In this document: in pieces, positions 25,475-37,526 of the stretch
How positions within the stretch are numbered: the stretch's first letter is position 1
Layout of the letters: every line of letters begins with the position of its first letter
Assembly (NCBI RefSeq): GCF_016859285.1
Contig: NC_053414.1
Span: 3,343,517 to 3,407,516 of the forward strand
DNA: 64,000 nt
Source: Xiphias gladius
Taxonomy: Eukaryota > Chordata > Actinopteri > Istiophoriformes > Xiphiidae
Direction of reading: 5' to 3'
The notes under the pieces: model-generated
Told to the model about the DNA's origin: nothing
The model's input: only the letters and a program-made list of their open reading frames with translations
Database searches by the model: none
Position numbers and translations under genes: made by a program

Positions 25475-26045
25475 ATTAACACGTTCATCAAGTACACCTC
25501 CAAGTCCGAGGCCATGGTTCTCTGAGTTCAAGTATCTCGGGGTCTTGTTCACGAGTGAGCGTGAAGTGGAGCATGAGAATGACAGGAGGATGCAAGTAAC
25601 GCAGGCGTTGTAGCGGACCCCAGTCGATCCACGTTCTGACCCTCACCTATGGTCATGAGCTTCAGGTAATGACTGAAAAAACGAGATAGCTGAAATGAGT
25701 TTCCTCCATAAGGTGGCTGGGCTCGGCCTTACAGATAAGGGTAAGGCGCTCAGATATCCAGAGGGAGCTTGGAGTACAGCTGCTACTCAGCTGGAGCCAG
25801 TTGAGGTGGTTCGGGCATCTGATCAGGATCTTCCTGGGCGCCTTCCATTAGAGGTTTTCTGGGCACGTCCAACTGGTGGGAGGTCGCCGGGGGAGACCCA
25901 GAGCGCACTGGAGAGACTTCATATCTCATCTGGCCTGGGAACGCCTCGGGGTTCCCCATGAGGAAATGGAAGGTGTTGCTGGGGAGAGGGACGTCTGGAC
26001 AACCTTGCTTAACCTGCTGCCACCGTGACCTGACTCCAGATAAAC
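25475..26045 (+). mobile_element. non-LTR retrotransposon relic, 3' end of reverse transcriptase ORF
   Basis: In broken frames on the + strand it reads as the end of a fish LINE ORF2: SKSEAMVL near the left edge, then FKYLGVLFTSE, MSFLHKVAGLGL (from 25695), GRLPLEVFWARPTGGR, WPGNASG-like residues from a shifted frame, and a final ERDVWTTLLNLLP-type tail. Stops and frameshifts interrupt it, so it is dead. The clade (L2/CR1-like or another) cannot be fixed here. The 5' part of the element is absent. Confidence 0.75.
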
Positions 26046-28325
26046 GGAACAAATTGAATGGATATACATCAAGTTATTGCTGAGTTTTTCAATATTTAAC
26101 CAAGACCACAACCTATGCCTGACCTTAACCACGTTCTGTGAGCGCCTAAACATAACCGGACCGTAAAAACAGTCATCTTGTTGTAGTTGCCACTGGCCGA
26201 TATTATTTTACAAGGGCAAATATTGTAAAAAAAAAAAAATTTGAATACGCTGTGAGCGAACACTTTGCTGATACGTTCATTAAAAACGTCATGTTGATAA
26301 AAAACACAATCAAAATATTATTTCTTTTAAAACATATTTGCTCTTGCAAATGAGTAATTTAGAACTGTAATTTGTAGGAGACGGCGTTGTACACATCCCC
26401 TAACCCGGATTTCAACCTCTTTGACCGACATTATCTACTTGGAAAATACACCAAAATATGACCACACCTGAAATATCCGCTTCACTGAAAAGTGCCTGCA
26501 ATACCGCAGTAGGTCAAAGTTGAACCAGCGAAGTCAGTTTGAAAAATGCGATGTGTTTTTTTACTATTGCAAGTTCAGGTAATGATTAAAATCGTCTTCA
26601 AAATAAGTGTGTTGAACTTACCGAGGGGTTACTGGGGGTTTGTTTACAACGTACGTGATTGTGATTACTACGAGACCTCAGCTGGGAACTTGAGTAAATG
26701 TCATAACTGATAGAAAATGATGGCGAGGGTTTAAAGTAGAGGCCAAACTTAAGACAAAGATGTGAACTATCTGTTTTAAATTTAAAAAGAAACGGTATAA
26801 AATGATAAAAATCACCACACTGTTGCACAAACAAACCTAAAGAGAAAACAGCAGCTGATCAACAGGTCAATAAAGAGCTGAAGAGAAAGAAAAGAAGAAT
26901 ACGCGCTTCTCTGACTTGTGGTCTCCTGCTGTGTGCTGACACAGATACTGTTGGCCTTAATGTCCGGTCACAGCTCCGACCCGTGTGTTTCCTTCAGCCC
27001 AGATGCTGCTCAGCAGCGGAGACGCTGCAGAGGGTGTGAAAATGAGCAAGAACTGATGGTGGAGCTTCGCCAGGTTTTCCCTGCTGCATGCTGAGAAAAT
27101 TCCTGATGGGACTGCATCACACCGCGAAAGTCAACATCAGCTGATCTGGAACCGGTGGTAGCGAGAGGGAGCGAGGAGGGAACGACTTTTTATATGCACA
27201 CACTCTGTGTATACAGTTAATGTCGGTTTACACAAGACATCTTTGTGGGTTATTTATATTAAGATTTATATTTGTTTGGGAAAAATGAATCAATCGCTCC
27301 ATAACTTTTATAGAAATAAAGAAATCTCTCTAGAGAAATAATCTCCAGTAATAGATGAAAAATCTAAACTACACTTGAACCCTTTTAATCAAAAAAGAGT
27401 TCAAATAGGTTAAATAGCTTAAAATAGTTAGTGAAGAGCAAATTTCCCTGATCTTGACCCCGTTCACATGTGACTGTGAGCACTGTCCCCTGCAGGCCAC
27501 TGTAGGAGGATTAATGGGAGCTCATGTGCAGGACTGTGGAAATGTGAAGAAAACTAAACACCAACCTACACAAACCACAGCTGCAATTTTAAAAAGCCCC
27601 AAAACAACCTACACGGTTCAAAATTCAACCATGTGGCAGGAAGATTGTGTTCAGGCCTGCAGCGACTTTCCACTGCGCAAAGAAACTTAAAAACGAATAA
27701 GCACCAAGGGTCTAAAGAACTTTAACTGGTGATTACAGTTGTTTCTAGCTCTTTAAGCAGCAGCTCGTAGCTGTGTTAGCGTCCGAAAGCTTGTTTATAC
27801 TGGACAGTAGCAGCGCTGCCTCTGTGAACTTTGACGTCCTTATATATAAAGATTTTGCCACATTCCAATAAAAATCAATGATTATTTATGAATAAATATG
27901 AACAGAAGCAGCGCGGTCCGCATTGAGTATGATTTTATTTTCTAATATACATTAAAGACTGGATAACAGGTGTAGCTTTTAAATGCGTCTCACTGTTAAT
28001 TAGTTTATTTGTTTCGGTTTGGTTTGGAAAAGGCCTGTTATTGAACCTTTGGGCTGAGATTATTTCGTTCCATTGCAGTTGTGTTGAACTATAACCACCA
28101 GAGCCGAGCTGAGGCGGTGATGCTAGCTGTCCATTAAAGCCGCTGTCCCAACTGACCCCTTTTCATTAACTCCCGCCCCTGGAATACAGACTGGCCAATC
28201 ATAGCGTAGCATCGGCCAGCTCTGAACCAGGGTCCGACAACTATACGTCTTTGCTCGAATAGGCTTTCATGCGAACGTTTCGGATTGCCGTCATTTTCGG
28301 GCTGGTTGCGTGGATTTTCGAGCTA
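26046..28325. other. no recognised feature
   Basis: Mostly AT-rich non-coding sequence. Composition turns more CpG-rich after about 28,180, leading into the THAP-like fragment. Confidence 0.5.
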
Positions 28326-28395
28326 GTCGTGGTTAAACGTTGTGCCTGGGGCACGTGTAACAGTGATACCGATCAAAGTAAGTCCGATCAGATGG
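28326..28395 (+). pseudogene. THAP-domain-like N-terminal fragment, possible transposon relic
   Basis: From a GTG at 28329 (where an ATG would be expected) the frame reads VVKRCAWGTCNSDTDQ and then meets a splice-donor-like aagtaagt near 28376-28383. The C-x4-C spacing and wording resemble the N terminus of THAP zinc-finger proteins encoded by P-element-like fish transposons. No second half of the domain was found in the next 500 bases. The surrounding region (28,180-28,400) is more CpG-rich than its flanks. Confidence 0.35.
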
Positions 28396-30304
28396 ACGCA
28401 AAATCCTGTGGAGCCAACGTTAGCAGAGCAGAGCACATCAATGGTTAACTAGCACCTCTTTGCTACACTAGCTACTGAAGGTATACACATGCTGCTCTTG
28501 CTTTTTAACGGCTCTAAAATTGAGTAAAGACCTGCCCTGCTTGACAGCGTTGCTCCTTAGTTTCATTGTCTCGACTGCCAGGTGATGTGGTTCACATCTA
28601 CATCGTGATCTGTGGGCTTTAGCTTCTACCTTTAACTCTTTAACGTGTTTGTTCTGCCGCGTCAGTTTGACATCCTGGATTTATCCCTCAAACATCATAA
28701 TGTGGACCCTTCTGTCTGCTGCTTCCTGAAACTGCTTCTTCGTTATGGCCAAACCTGCATAACACTCCTTCAAGCAGTTGGCGACCGTGTGGGCACCGGC
28801 AGCTCGATGGACTGGCTAACAACAAAGGGTTGGGGCTTAGCGAGGGGTCCATCGGATATTGATCATACTGTGTCCCCGCCTTTCTCTGGAGTTTGGATTC
28901 CCGAGTAGAACTTGTCAAGTTCCAATCCCGAGAATGTGAGTCTAAACTTTGCGTAGCCTGTGTTGAGAAGGGTCTTTTGTTTGACTTCCTCCTTTGCCAC
29001 TGTCATATTTGCCAAGACCACCAGAGGGTGCTGTCACTTGTTTACTTCCCGTAAACGGATATCGTTTTGGGCACCTGCTGAAATGCCAGATTCTGTCGTT
29101 TAACTCGGCCGGACAGTCTCAGTAATTTCGTAGGGTCATACGTGGCGGTAAAGCAGCTACCATCGCTGCAGCGGCGTCTCACCTGTAAATCTGCACAATG
29201 TCGCAGTGTGATCGCTTTTTGCCCACAAATGCGTCCTGCTGCGTTTCGATTCACAGTCAATAACGTGGCGTTAAAACAACCGTTGTAAAAGCTGATTAAA
29301 CTTCAACTTCGTATGGAAAGTTGAATTTCTCCTGTCAAGTACCGAAAGCTACGTAACATCAAACCTTTGGTCAGATACTTTCCAGGTTTTAGTCTTTACG
29401 TAGGCAAAAAAAAAAAAATCTGTTTTGATGTTGGTACAAAACCACATGTACTATATCAGCACCAGTTGAACATCAAAACAATATCAATACATTCTTTATT
29501 TCTTATATCTGGAAAAGGTGACATTACTCGTGAGTCATGAAACTGCACACATTTATTTTCCGAACTACAAAAAAAGAAAAAAAAATCTTGTAGCTAATTG
29601 TTTTGCCCCTTTTCACAGTCACTGTGTCCATTAAACCATTAAACTTTATGTTTGTCTTGACATCAAGACAAACTGTTGTGTTTGTATCAGACTGAGGGAA
29701 TAAAGTGGCTTATGTTCAGACATCTACAGCCTCTATTCACAGGAGTCTTGGCTCTGCGGTAAATCCATTCCGTTGCCCTGAAGCTGGCTGAAAACTCTTT
29801 TCATTTACAAGCTCCGGCTGGGATTTGAACTCACGTCACATTAACATCAGTAAATCGAGCGAGGGCTGCCGCTGCTGCCGCCGCTGTTTGCAGAGCTCCT
29901 TCATTTCACAAAGCAAAGAGCAGCTTCATCTAATTACATTTCCCTCAAACAAACACAGTAAGGCATCTGTCGGCAAACGGGGGGCAGAGGAAGAGATGCT
30001 TCAGTCTGCAAGAGAGAAGAAGTTTTTACTGCTGCTGTCGTCATGTAACATCAGGACTAGAGCTGGGAATAGGCTGGTAATTCTTCAGTACCACCGCCAC
30101 TTTCACTGCCAATACCACAATAACGCTATTTTCAACACTTAAGTTTGAGTGACACAAACATCTTCTGGTTTTAGTGAACATAGCAGCCGTTCAAGAACTT
30201 TGCTAACACAAAATGCAAACGTTTCCGATTTCCAGATTTAGATCGGTTATAATCTGACCAAGGGGAGACAGCATTCGCTTTCGATACCGGAGACTACTTG
30301 AAAC
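28396..30304. other. non-coding; possible remainder of a decayed element
   Basis: Holds the palindrome at 29,650. A minus-strand open frame at 29,042-29,260 is CpG-rich and may belong to the same decayed element as the THAP-like fragment, but I could not assign it. Confidence 0.4.
29650..29673. repeat. perfect palindrome, 11-bp arms, 2-base centre
   Basis: gtttgtcttga (29650-29660) and tcaagacaaac (29663-29673) are exact reverse complements separated by ca. Confidence 0.85.
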
Positions 30305-30560
30305 TTTGATACCCAGCCCTAATTCAATACAATTCAATTCAACTTTATTCATTCAGGGCCAATTCACAACAGAGGTCATCTCAGGCCACTTTTCATGTAG
30401 GGCAAGTCTAGACCAGACTCTTTATAGTTATATTAACAGAGACCCAACATTTCCCCCACGGGCAAGAACTTGGTGACAGCGGCGAGAAAAACCTTCCTTT
30501 AACAGGTAGAAACCTGGAACAGAACCCGGGTCGTGGGGGGGTGGACCGCCTCGACTGGCT
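30305..30560. repeat. dispersed teleost repeat starting 'aattcaattcaactttatt'
   Basis: 'cagggccaattcacaacaga', 'gtcatctcaggccacttttc', 'gcaagtctagaccagactct' and 'acagagacccaacatttccc' are in the order found in a very common fish repeat. Family name not determined; non-coding here. Confidence 0.6.
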
Positions 30561-33500
30561 GGGACGGGGCATAGCACAATACAGGTTCCACAGATGTATA
30601 ATGATAATGAGACTAATAAGAAAACTAATATTAATGATAATAATAAGACCAAATATAGTAATGATAATGATAATCATATTTATTGAAGCAGTGCATCCTA
30701 GTTGGGATGGGGTCTAAGAGACAGGTTGATGGTTGAGGTGAATCCGGATCCAGGTGGTTTTTGTCCTGTTTGTTGTCTGCGCTGCTGTCGGTTGTTACGA
30801 TGATCAAACGACACAGGTCGGTGCCCTGAATCCAACACAACGCGTCTTTCCGGAAACAGCGCTCCTGTTACTCTCGCTAATGTTCGGGAGGAAGTAGGTG
30901 AAGTTTTTTGGTGATTGAGAAGCCAGCTACTACGACCGGTCAGGTTTTATATGGTTGAGCAGGGTTAGAGAGAAATCGATGCATGCATTAATACATACAT
31001 TCAAGATGAGTCATCAAAAATATTTTACTGTTACGCAGGAAGAGGGATTTTGATACAAACACGCAAATATGATTTTTTTTGGCGTATTTGGGTTATAACA
31101 AGAGATATCTGAAGGGTCAATGCAAGTAGATTTCGAAAATGTACTTTTCATGCACTGTGTCCTTGATCCGAACCTTAAACCTGATTTTCATGGCCACTTG
31201 TTTGAAGCAGAAACACGTTGCGAACACGTCATTGACATATCGTCCCCTTTTAATGTTGCTATGTTTAACCCGTTAGCAAGTCACTTTCCTATTTCCACGT
31301 CCAGCCGTGTAAATATCGTAAACTTTTGTTTATCACAGAGCTTATTCTCTGCAATAATCCAAAAGCCAGTGGAAAAATCCCATTGGCTTTTCGTCGAGGG
31401 AACCACGGTGATGCTAAATTCCAGGTTTGCCTACAAAAACACGTCATCCCTGCAGCGCTCTATTTGTCTTTCTCCACAATCGCTTACTCCTCCTTTAACC
31501 CAATCACTGTCATAGCTTTATATTATATTGTTTTTCTCAGATTCAATGTCTAATTGTAAGTTGAAAGAAAATGTATCTACTAATAATGTTATTATATTTT
31601 TTTTCCCTTATCCCCAGCCCACTTTTAACAGTGGGAGAAATTAACCCCAGGATGTATGGTATTGCCAGTAACACAGCGCTTCAGCGCTTATTGAATATTC
31701 TGAATAAATACATATATTGTCTGTACATTATTCAACATATGATTTATCATAAAAAGGGAATACTTTGTCCTGGAAGCAACAAATCAGATGGAGACTGCTT
31801 ACAACGGAAAAGTCAGCTTGTGGAATAAAGTCTCTGCATATCTGTTGATCCAATGTGCGCCTGCTTCCTCATCAAGTGTTGCCATTCTGAATGTCGTACG
31901 CTGTGTAAGCGTATCAGTAAGTCTTGTGTTTTCCGCATGTGTCTTGCTGTGGTCGATGAGTCGGATGAGTTACTTTGGGGCAGAGCCACTGGCTGCTGAT
32001 GAACCTTCGCGGTTGTTTTGAGGTTTCAGCAGCGGAGCTTGTTTCGAAACGCTCGGTCCCTCCCCACACCGTCGACCTCCAGGTCAGAGACAGAGGAAGA
32101 CAGAAAGCGTGGGAAGTTTTCACACAGAACGAGGAGCTGACCTCACAGAACGCAGCTAGTTATTCATTCACAGGACGCACCGCTGTCCTCGTAATGTGGG
32201 TTTACTTTTAAACTACGACCAGTGTATCATCCAGAGACACATACAGGGAGGGAGGCAGCTGGACGATGTTTAGTTCATTAATCAAGATTACAAACACGTA
32301 GAAAGAGCTGCAGGGTCAAAGGTCACAACACACACACTCAGTATTCAACAAAGTCACTGAGAAATGTTACAGAAGTGGTATGACTTTAAGAAACAGCCTG
32401 TGGAAGAAGAACAAAGTTGACATTATCAATAATCCTATGCTTTATTTCCAATAACTTCTTAGAAGTACATCGTCTTTACGGGTTTATATTCATAAGATCA
32501 TCAAAGATTATATATACAAACTGAAAATTGAACAAACCAGCAGTAAAGATCATTCAGCCTGGAATTATTGGTATCTACAAAAAAATCTCCCTTCCCTTCC
32601 CCGACCATCCAACCGCCTCTCCATCCAGCTCCAGGACCCCTAAACATAAAATTCGGCATCGGCAGACTTTTAAAAAGGTTGTTGGATCAAAGATTAGAGT
32701 CAGGAGACACTACCAGCTTCATCAGGTATCGTTCCCTCGGGGTTTAGTAAAGCCAGTGGACAAACAGTTGATGGTTCCAGGCACGTGACGATAATGTGAT
32801 ATTATTCCTCATTTGTTACCAATTCATCGATTTAGATAAATGAGCAAGACCTTTAGTCCATGTGTGTACAATGGCCGAAGAAATCTGTGAACGGTTTATT
32901 AATTTTTTATACACCAGCACAAGGGCTACATGTCTCTTTGGTATTGACTGTCGTTTTATTTGTTCAGCATCACAGGGAATTCCGGCGGCTAACACGGAGG
33001 ATAGCGAAAGAAAGACTTAGCCTGGATCTCTCAAACCTTGAAAACATTGCAGGTATAATCCTCACCGTTTTTTAATGAAATCAAATCCGTTTTTGATACT
33101 ACTTCTCCAGCACCAGCCATTTAATGCTTTTACATTCTGTATTACCTCTCCGTGTAGTGGTTTTCACTGTTAGTGGCGGAGTCTGCTATTCAGTGGAAAC
33201 CCAGTGTTCCTGTGTGTAGTTTGATCTAACGCTTGCTGCTGCTCCTCCACGTTAAAACACTTCACCTGGACTAACTCGGCTTAAAACAACGGATGCTCTT
33301 CTGCTGGATTTCTGACAAACTAGCGGCTAAGCCTGCGTCTGCTGTTGAATTAAACCACACTTGCTGTTACCACCTGTAACCACGGGTGTCAACCAGGACT
33401 GAAGTCTTAGGATAACAGGGTAACGGCTTTGACGGTAGGATTCTGAACCTCGGCAACGAAAACTCATTCTGGACCTCGGGAACAAAAGTAGAACAAACTT

Positions 33501-34183
33501 AACTCAAAAGTCCTCTCACTACCTTTTTCCGGAGCTTTCAACTTTCCAGGGTGTTTTCAGGGAATTAAGTGTAATTACGTGATGTGAAGGGAGGCACATG
33601 TTGGCTGCGCCCCCTGATGAGTCACACAGACAGAAGAAGCAGTCTACGCACAGTAGCTGGGATGTGCCGATCCAGGGGGATCATGCGCACAACTTCATGG
33701 ACTACGGCATCCGAGAGGTCAAAGGTCATCAACCAGGAGCAGGTGGAGGAGGCCAGAGACACATCTTTGAACGGCGAGTTCAGGCGCACTCACTTTCGGT
33801 TTGACCTCTGAGTAAAATGGTTTAGATAATCTGGATAAACTGTTTCGGTAAATCGTCTGACTGCTCGCGTTCTGCGTTCAACTTAACAAACACGTCCGGT
33901 AGAAAAGTTCCCATGTGAAGCAAGTGTTAGATGGTGGAGGCTGGACACAAACCTTTTTTGTGATTCACAGTTTTGAAAGTTTTGGGTGTGAGTGTTTTCA
34001 CATGGAGTCATTAGACCTGAATGGCCGGAGGCGTGTGCACCGAGGAACCAGCACTGCATACTGGGAGAGAGGGAGTATTTGAGCAGAAGATAACTGGGAG
34101 ACCAGGTGGCGGTCGGCACATCACGGTCTGCGGGAACTTGTAGTTAGTCATGACGGCACAGTTCTACCCAAAAGCCGGCCCGA
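30561..34183. other. non-coding upstream flank
   Basis: No gene. A CSL-type word CGTGGGAA is at 32108-32115, about 5.4 kb before the jag1 start codon. The open frame at 31,120-31,515 shows no family resemblance. Confidence 0.5.
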
Positions 34184-34880
34184 GTGCTGCCGACCGCGAC
34201 TGATCCTCATCCCCGATCGTTCCGAGTCCAGACCCCCCAAAACCCCCCATTTGTGGCCGTCCAATCTGACATTAAAACCGGTGTTTTGCCCTCCTGTTCA
34301 ACAGCTTCACTTCTTCTTTGTGTCACAGTCCGGTTCCTAGTTCCCCTTGGCCCCCGAGAAAGGTCCAGCTGCAGCCTCGCAGACTGTAGAAACCACGCCC
34401 ACTGTCATTATCGGCGAATGAGAGGCCAAACCACGCCTCACCCTGACCCTGACCATATTTGGAAGTTCCACTTCCTTCAGCTTCCTTCGAGTTCTTCAGC
34501 TGGAGATGCTCGTCGGCCCCTGTCTCCTGCCCCTGCTCTCTCCCCTTCTCGTCCACGTCGTCTCTCTCAGACCTGCCGGTCCTCATCTACCACCCAGATG
34601 TCGCCAGACTTTTTTCTTTTACTTTTTTATTTAAATTGTCCACTTGCCTACCTGTCCCACCTCACCAATCGCCTGAGCGTCCCTCCCTGCTGACACACCT
34701 GAACCTAGTTCCCTCGTCACCCAAGCCACTGTATAAACCTGCCCTTGTCACCAGTTCCTTGTCAGCTCACCTGCTTGTCTATCCACCCGTCTGCCTGTAA
34801 GACTGTTGACTTTCATTAAGCTCCCTGGGGCATCAGCCGGTCTGAGTCTGCGTTCGGATCCTCCTGTTCGTTTTTGGCAA
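34184..34880 (+). mobile_element. LTR-like fragment
   Basis: C-rich sequence with a TATA box (TATAAA at 34732-34737), a poly(A)-signal-like cattaag near 34815 and a tail 'tctgagtctgcgttcgg' of the sort that closes many fish LTRs. It could be a solo LTR or a non-autonomous element. No flanking duplication or gag/pol was seen. Long open frames inside are compositional. Confidence 0.35.
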
Positions 34881-35264
34881 AAATCCCTTTTCTGGTGACT
34901 TTCGCTCTCATTTGCGAACTGTTTTGACCTTTCGACCGAAGAGGTGACACCAGGGGAACTTTCTACCTGTGATATTTTACAATAGGTTGATGGTTGTCCA
35001 CTTGCTTCAGAACAGTAATTTCATGTGTTGCAGGCTGATTTACTGGTTAAAAATTCAACATGTGTACTTTGTGTCCATTACTGTTTAACAGAAGGGGGAA
35101 GAGTTTAGTTTTTTTTCCCTGCGACATTTTCACCTCAGTTTGTCAAAAGTAAAGACGGAGAGAAAACATGGGGTCATTGAAATTGTGATATAATTTTTTG
35201 CTTTACTTCATCTGGACTTTAAACCTGGTCCAGATCAGGTCCTTGTTTTTTTTTTCCATTTGTT

Positions 35265-35360
35265 TGTTTTTGGAGGGGGGGGGCAGGAGTCCGTCTGATC
35301 ATCACATATGCAGTGGGGACGTGGGGGCAGGGCTGGCGGTGGTTGGGGGGGGGGGGTGTT
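35265..35360 (+). other. G-rich tract, potential G-quadruplexes
   Basis: Runs of 9 to 13 G at about 35,273-35,283 and 35,345-35,357, with ggggacgtgggggcaggg between them (about 35,313-35,330). At least four G-runs within 50 bases on the + strand. Confidence 0.6.
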
Positions 35361-35377
35361 TTGTCTCTCTCTCTCAG

Positions 35378-35505
35378 TGACAGCAGAGTCCAATAATCTA
35401 TTCATGGGGCTCCTCGAGGGAAAAGAGCCCAGCTGCTCTAATTTGAGAATAAAGCAGAGGCCACCTTTGTTCTGTCGCTCAGGCTCTATTTCATGAAGAA
35501 ACATC
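35378..35505. promoter_or_regulatory. candidate conserved non-coding element upstream of jag1
   Basis: A non-repetitive stretch about 2.1 kb before the jag1 start codon, with mixed AT/GC composition, a SOX/TCF-like cctttgttc (35462-35470) and an E-box cagctg (35430-35435), bounded by G-rich and C-rich simple sequence. Judged by texture only. Confidence 0.25.
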
Positions 35506-37059
35506 AACCCCCACCTCCCCCTCTCCCCCCTTCCTCCCCCTCCAATCCCTCCTTTCATTCCTCCACTCTCCACCTTTGGCTCATTCAGATATCTCGCTCA
35601 GATTTACATAATCTTTTGTCATAACGTCATGTTTTGTATCATACAGTGTGTTGCATTTTTGTCGATGCTGCCGGGTTTTAAAACCCACTTTGAATGACTA
35701 TCTGTGTATTTCGTATGGTATCATCATGTGGCGCGGGATCATCCCCCACACGTTTGATGATCTTCCCCTTCTTGCGCCATCAATTTAAAGAAGAATAAAA
35801 TATAAAATAAGATATTTTCAAATATAAATGTTCTTTGTATCTCTCTTTCTCAGTATTTGCTCTCGAATATGATCGTTCTGAACAGAAATACTACGAGGAT
35901 CGTGATGTTTGCACCTGATAACGTTTGGGGGATCTTTTTATTTATCTTAATTTTTTTAAAGCTTAATCTTATTCTGCTGCTGCTCCGCCAGATAACTGAT
36001 GGACTACCTGTGATGGGGAAACTGCTGCAGAGGTTGGAATCAAAACCAGAACGTTGAAGAACCAGAGTAAGGAACGTAAAAAGTAAAAACACGTGAAATG
36101 AAGACTTCATGTGATAAATAAAAAAATAACAAAGTTTGTAAAAGACGATGTATGGAAGTGATGTTGAAGACTGTGCCGACTAAGCTCGACGATGATGATG
36201 ATGATGGCAATTGGGGTGTGGATGAAGGTGTCGTGGTGGTGACGTGACCATCATCGGGTGGTTATTTTGACAGCAGGTGCAGGAATCCGTGGAGGGCGGA
36301 CCTTTACTTTGAAAGTCGCACACAGAGCACTGGAATATTTCCATTATTTCAGGGGTGTCCACATACATTTGTCCACAAAGGGCAGATAAATGGGTTACAA
36401 TGGGACTTGACTGTAAAACACACCACAGAAAAAAAACTGAAAAATTTACAAAACTAATAAAGTAATATAAGCTTTAATAAATTAACAGAACCAAAAACAC
36501 TGTTTTGTCAGACAGACGGACAAAAAGAGGAACCAGGTAGTTTTAGTGCTCAAGGTTTTTTAATTTATTTTTTTAAATTTTCTTCATATTTTTTTTTGGG
36601 GGGGGAATGGTTTCTAAAGAGGCCCCGCAGTCCCCACAAAAGTAACCAAACGCCATATAAATATATAATTAACCACAAATTACTCACACTCATATGTTTA
36701 TGCATAAATTACTATTTACTTTTTGAAGGATTATGTGTTTTGATTTTTAGTTTTGTAAGATTTGAAAAAAAACAACAACAAAAGGGAATTATACATATAT
36801 GTATGTTTTTAAAAAAAAACTGATTTTATTCAAAAATGTTTAGTTTTTTTAAAACCAGTTCTTGTTTTCAGTGAAATTTGACACGTCCGAGCCACCGTAC
36901 CGCCGGCAGCTTGACCCCTTCGTTACCGAGGGAAACATTTTGATTTTTATTTAAACAGTAAACTCCAGGCGGACTTAACTTCTTCTTCTTCTTCTGTTGT
37001 ATAATTATCATTCAGGCGTGAAGCTCCCGTCGCCTCAGCTTTGGGGGTAGTTGGCCTCC
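35506..37059. other. AT-rich sequence before the jag1 promoter
   Basis: Non-coding; A/T homopolymers near 36,560-36,600 and 36,810-36,850, and a (GAT)n run near 36,190. Nothing else recognised. Confidence 0.55.
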
Positions 37060-37526
37060 ATGTGTGAAGGAACTTCTCCACCTCCATGTGAACCGACGGT
37101 GAAAGATTGTAAACAAACCGCTGCCCGTCCATATTAATGAGCGGGCGGGGTCTGGCCCGGGGTCCCGCCCGGGGCCCCGCCCGGGGTCCCGCCCCCGCTG
37201 GTGCATATTACCCGGCCTCCTCCGGGGCCGCTCAAAGTGCTGTCCCGGCTCCAGCTGCGCTCAGTCAGGCTGCGGAGCGCGTTCGGTGGGGGCGGCGGTT
37301 AGAGAAAGACCGGGACAATAGCAGACAAAAGGTTTTTTCCCGTGCAGGAAGGAGGCAGGACGGCTCTCTACTGTCCGGACGTTGTGGAGATCTGTTCTGG
37401 AGGGAAGCGCTGCAGCTCCGGGTCCGCCCGTGCATGTCCCACCCGGAGGGGCTTGAACCCGGAGCGGAGGGTCGCACCGACCATCACTGAGCCCCGAGAG
37501 CCGCCTGGCAGCAGCCCGCCGCCGGC
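37060..37526 (+). promoter_or_regulatory. jag1: jag1 CpG-rich promoter and 5' untranslated region
   Basis: The sequence changes abruptly from AT-rich to CpG-dense before exon 1. GC-box-like motifs are present (gggcgggg at 37143-37150; cccgccc repeated from 37166). A 12-bp motif, cccgggg(t/c)cccg, occurs three times in tandem (37156-37191). No well-placed TATA box stands out; ccatatta (37129-37136) and gcatatta (37203-37210) are only weak candidates. This suits a CpG-island promoter with dispersed starts. The transcription start cannot be fixed from sequence alone. Confidence 0.7.
37137..37490 (+). other. possible upstream open reading frame of 117 codons
   Basis: An AUG at 37137 opens a frame that ends at 37490, 36 bases before the jag1 AUG. 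Through the triplicated 12-bp GC motif it reads as repeated GPAR units. It resembles no family known to me. It matters only if transcription begins upstream of 37137, in which case it could reduce initiation at the jag1 start. It may equally be an accident of GC-rich DNA poor in stop codons. Confidence 0.2.

Noticed and set aside
29815..29875. 'gggatttgaactcacg', like a tRNA T arm on the minus strand
   Set aside because: No acceptor stem, anticodon arm or A box at the proper distances.
34184..34693. 169-codon open frame on the + strand
   Set aside because: Proline/serine-rich compositional frame within an LTR-like C-rich block; no homology recognised.
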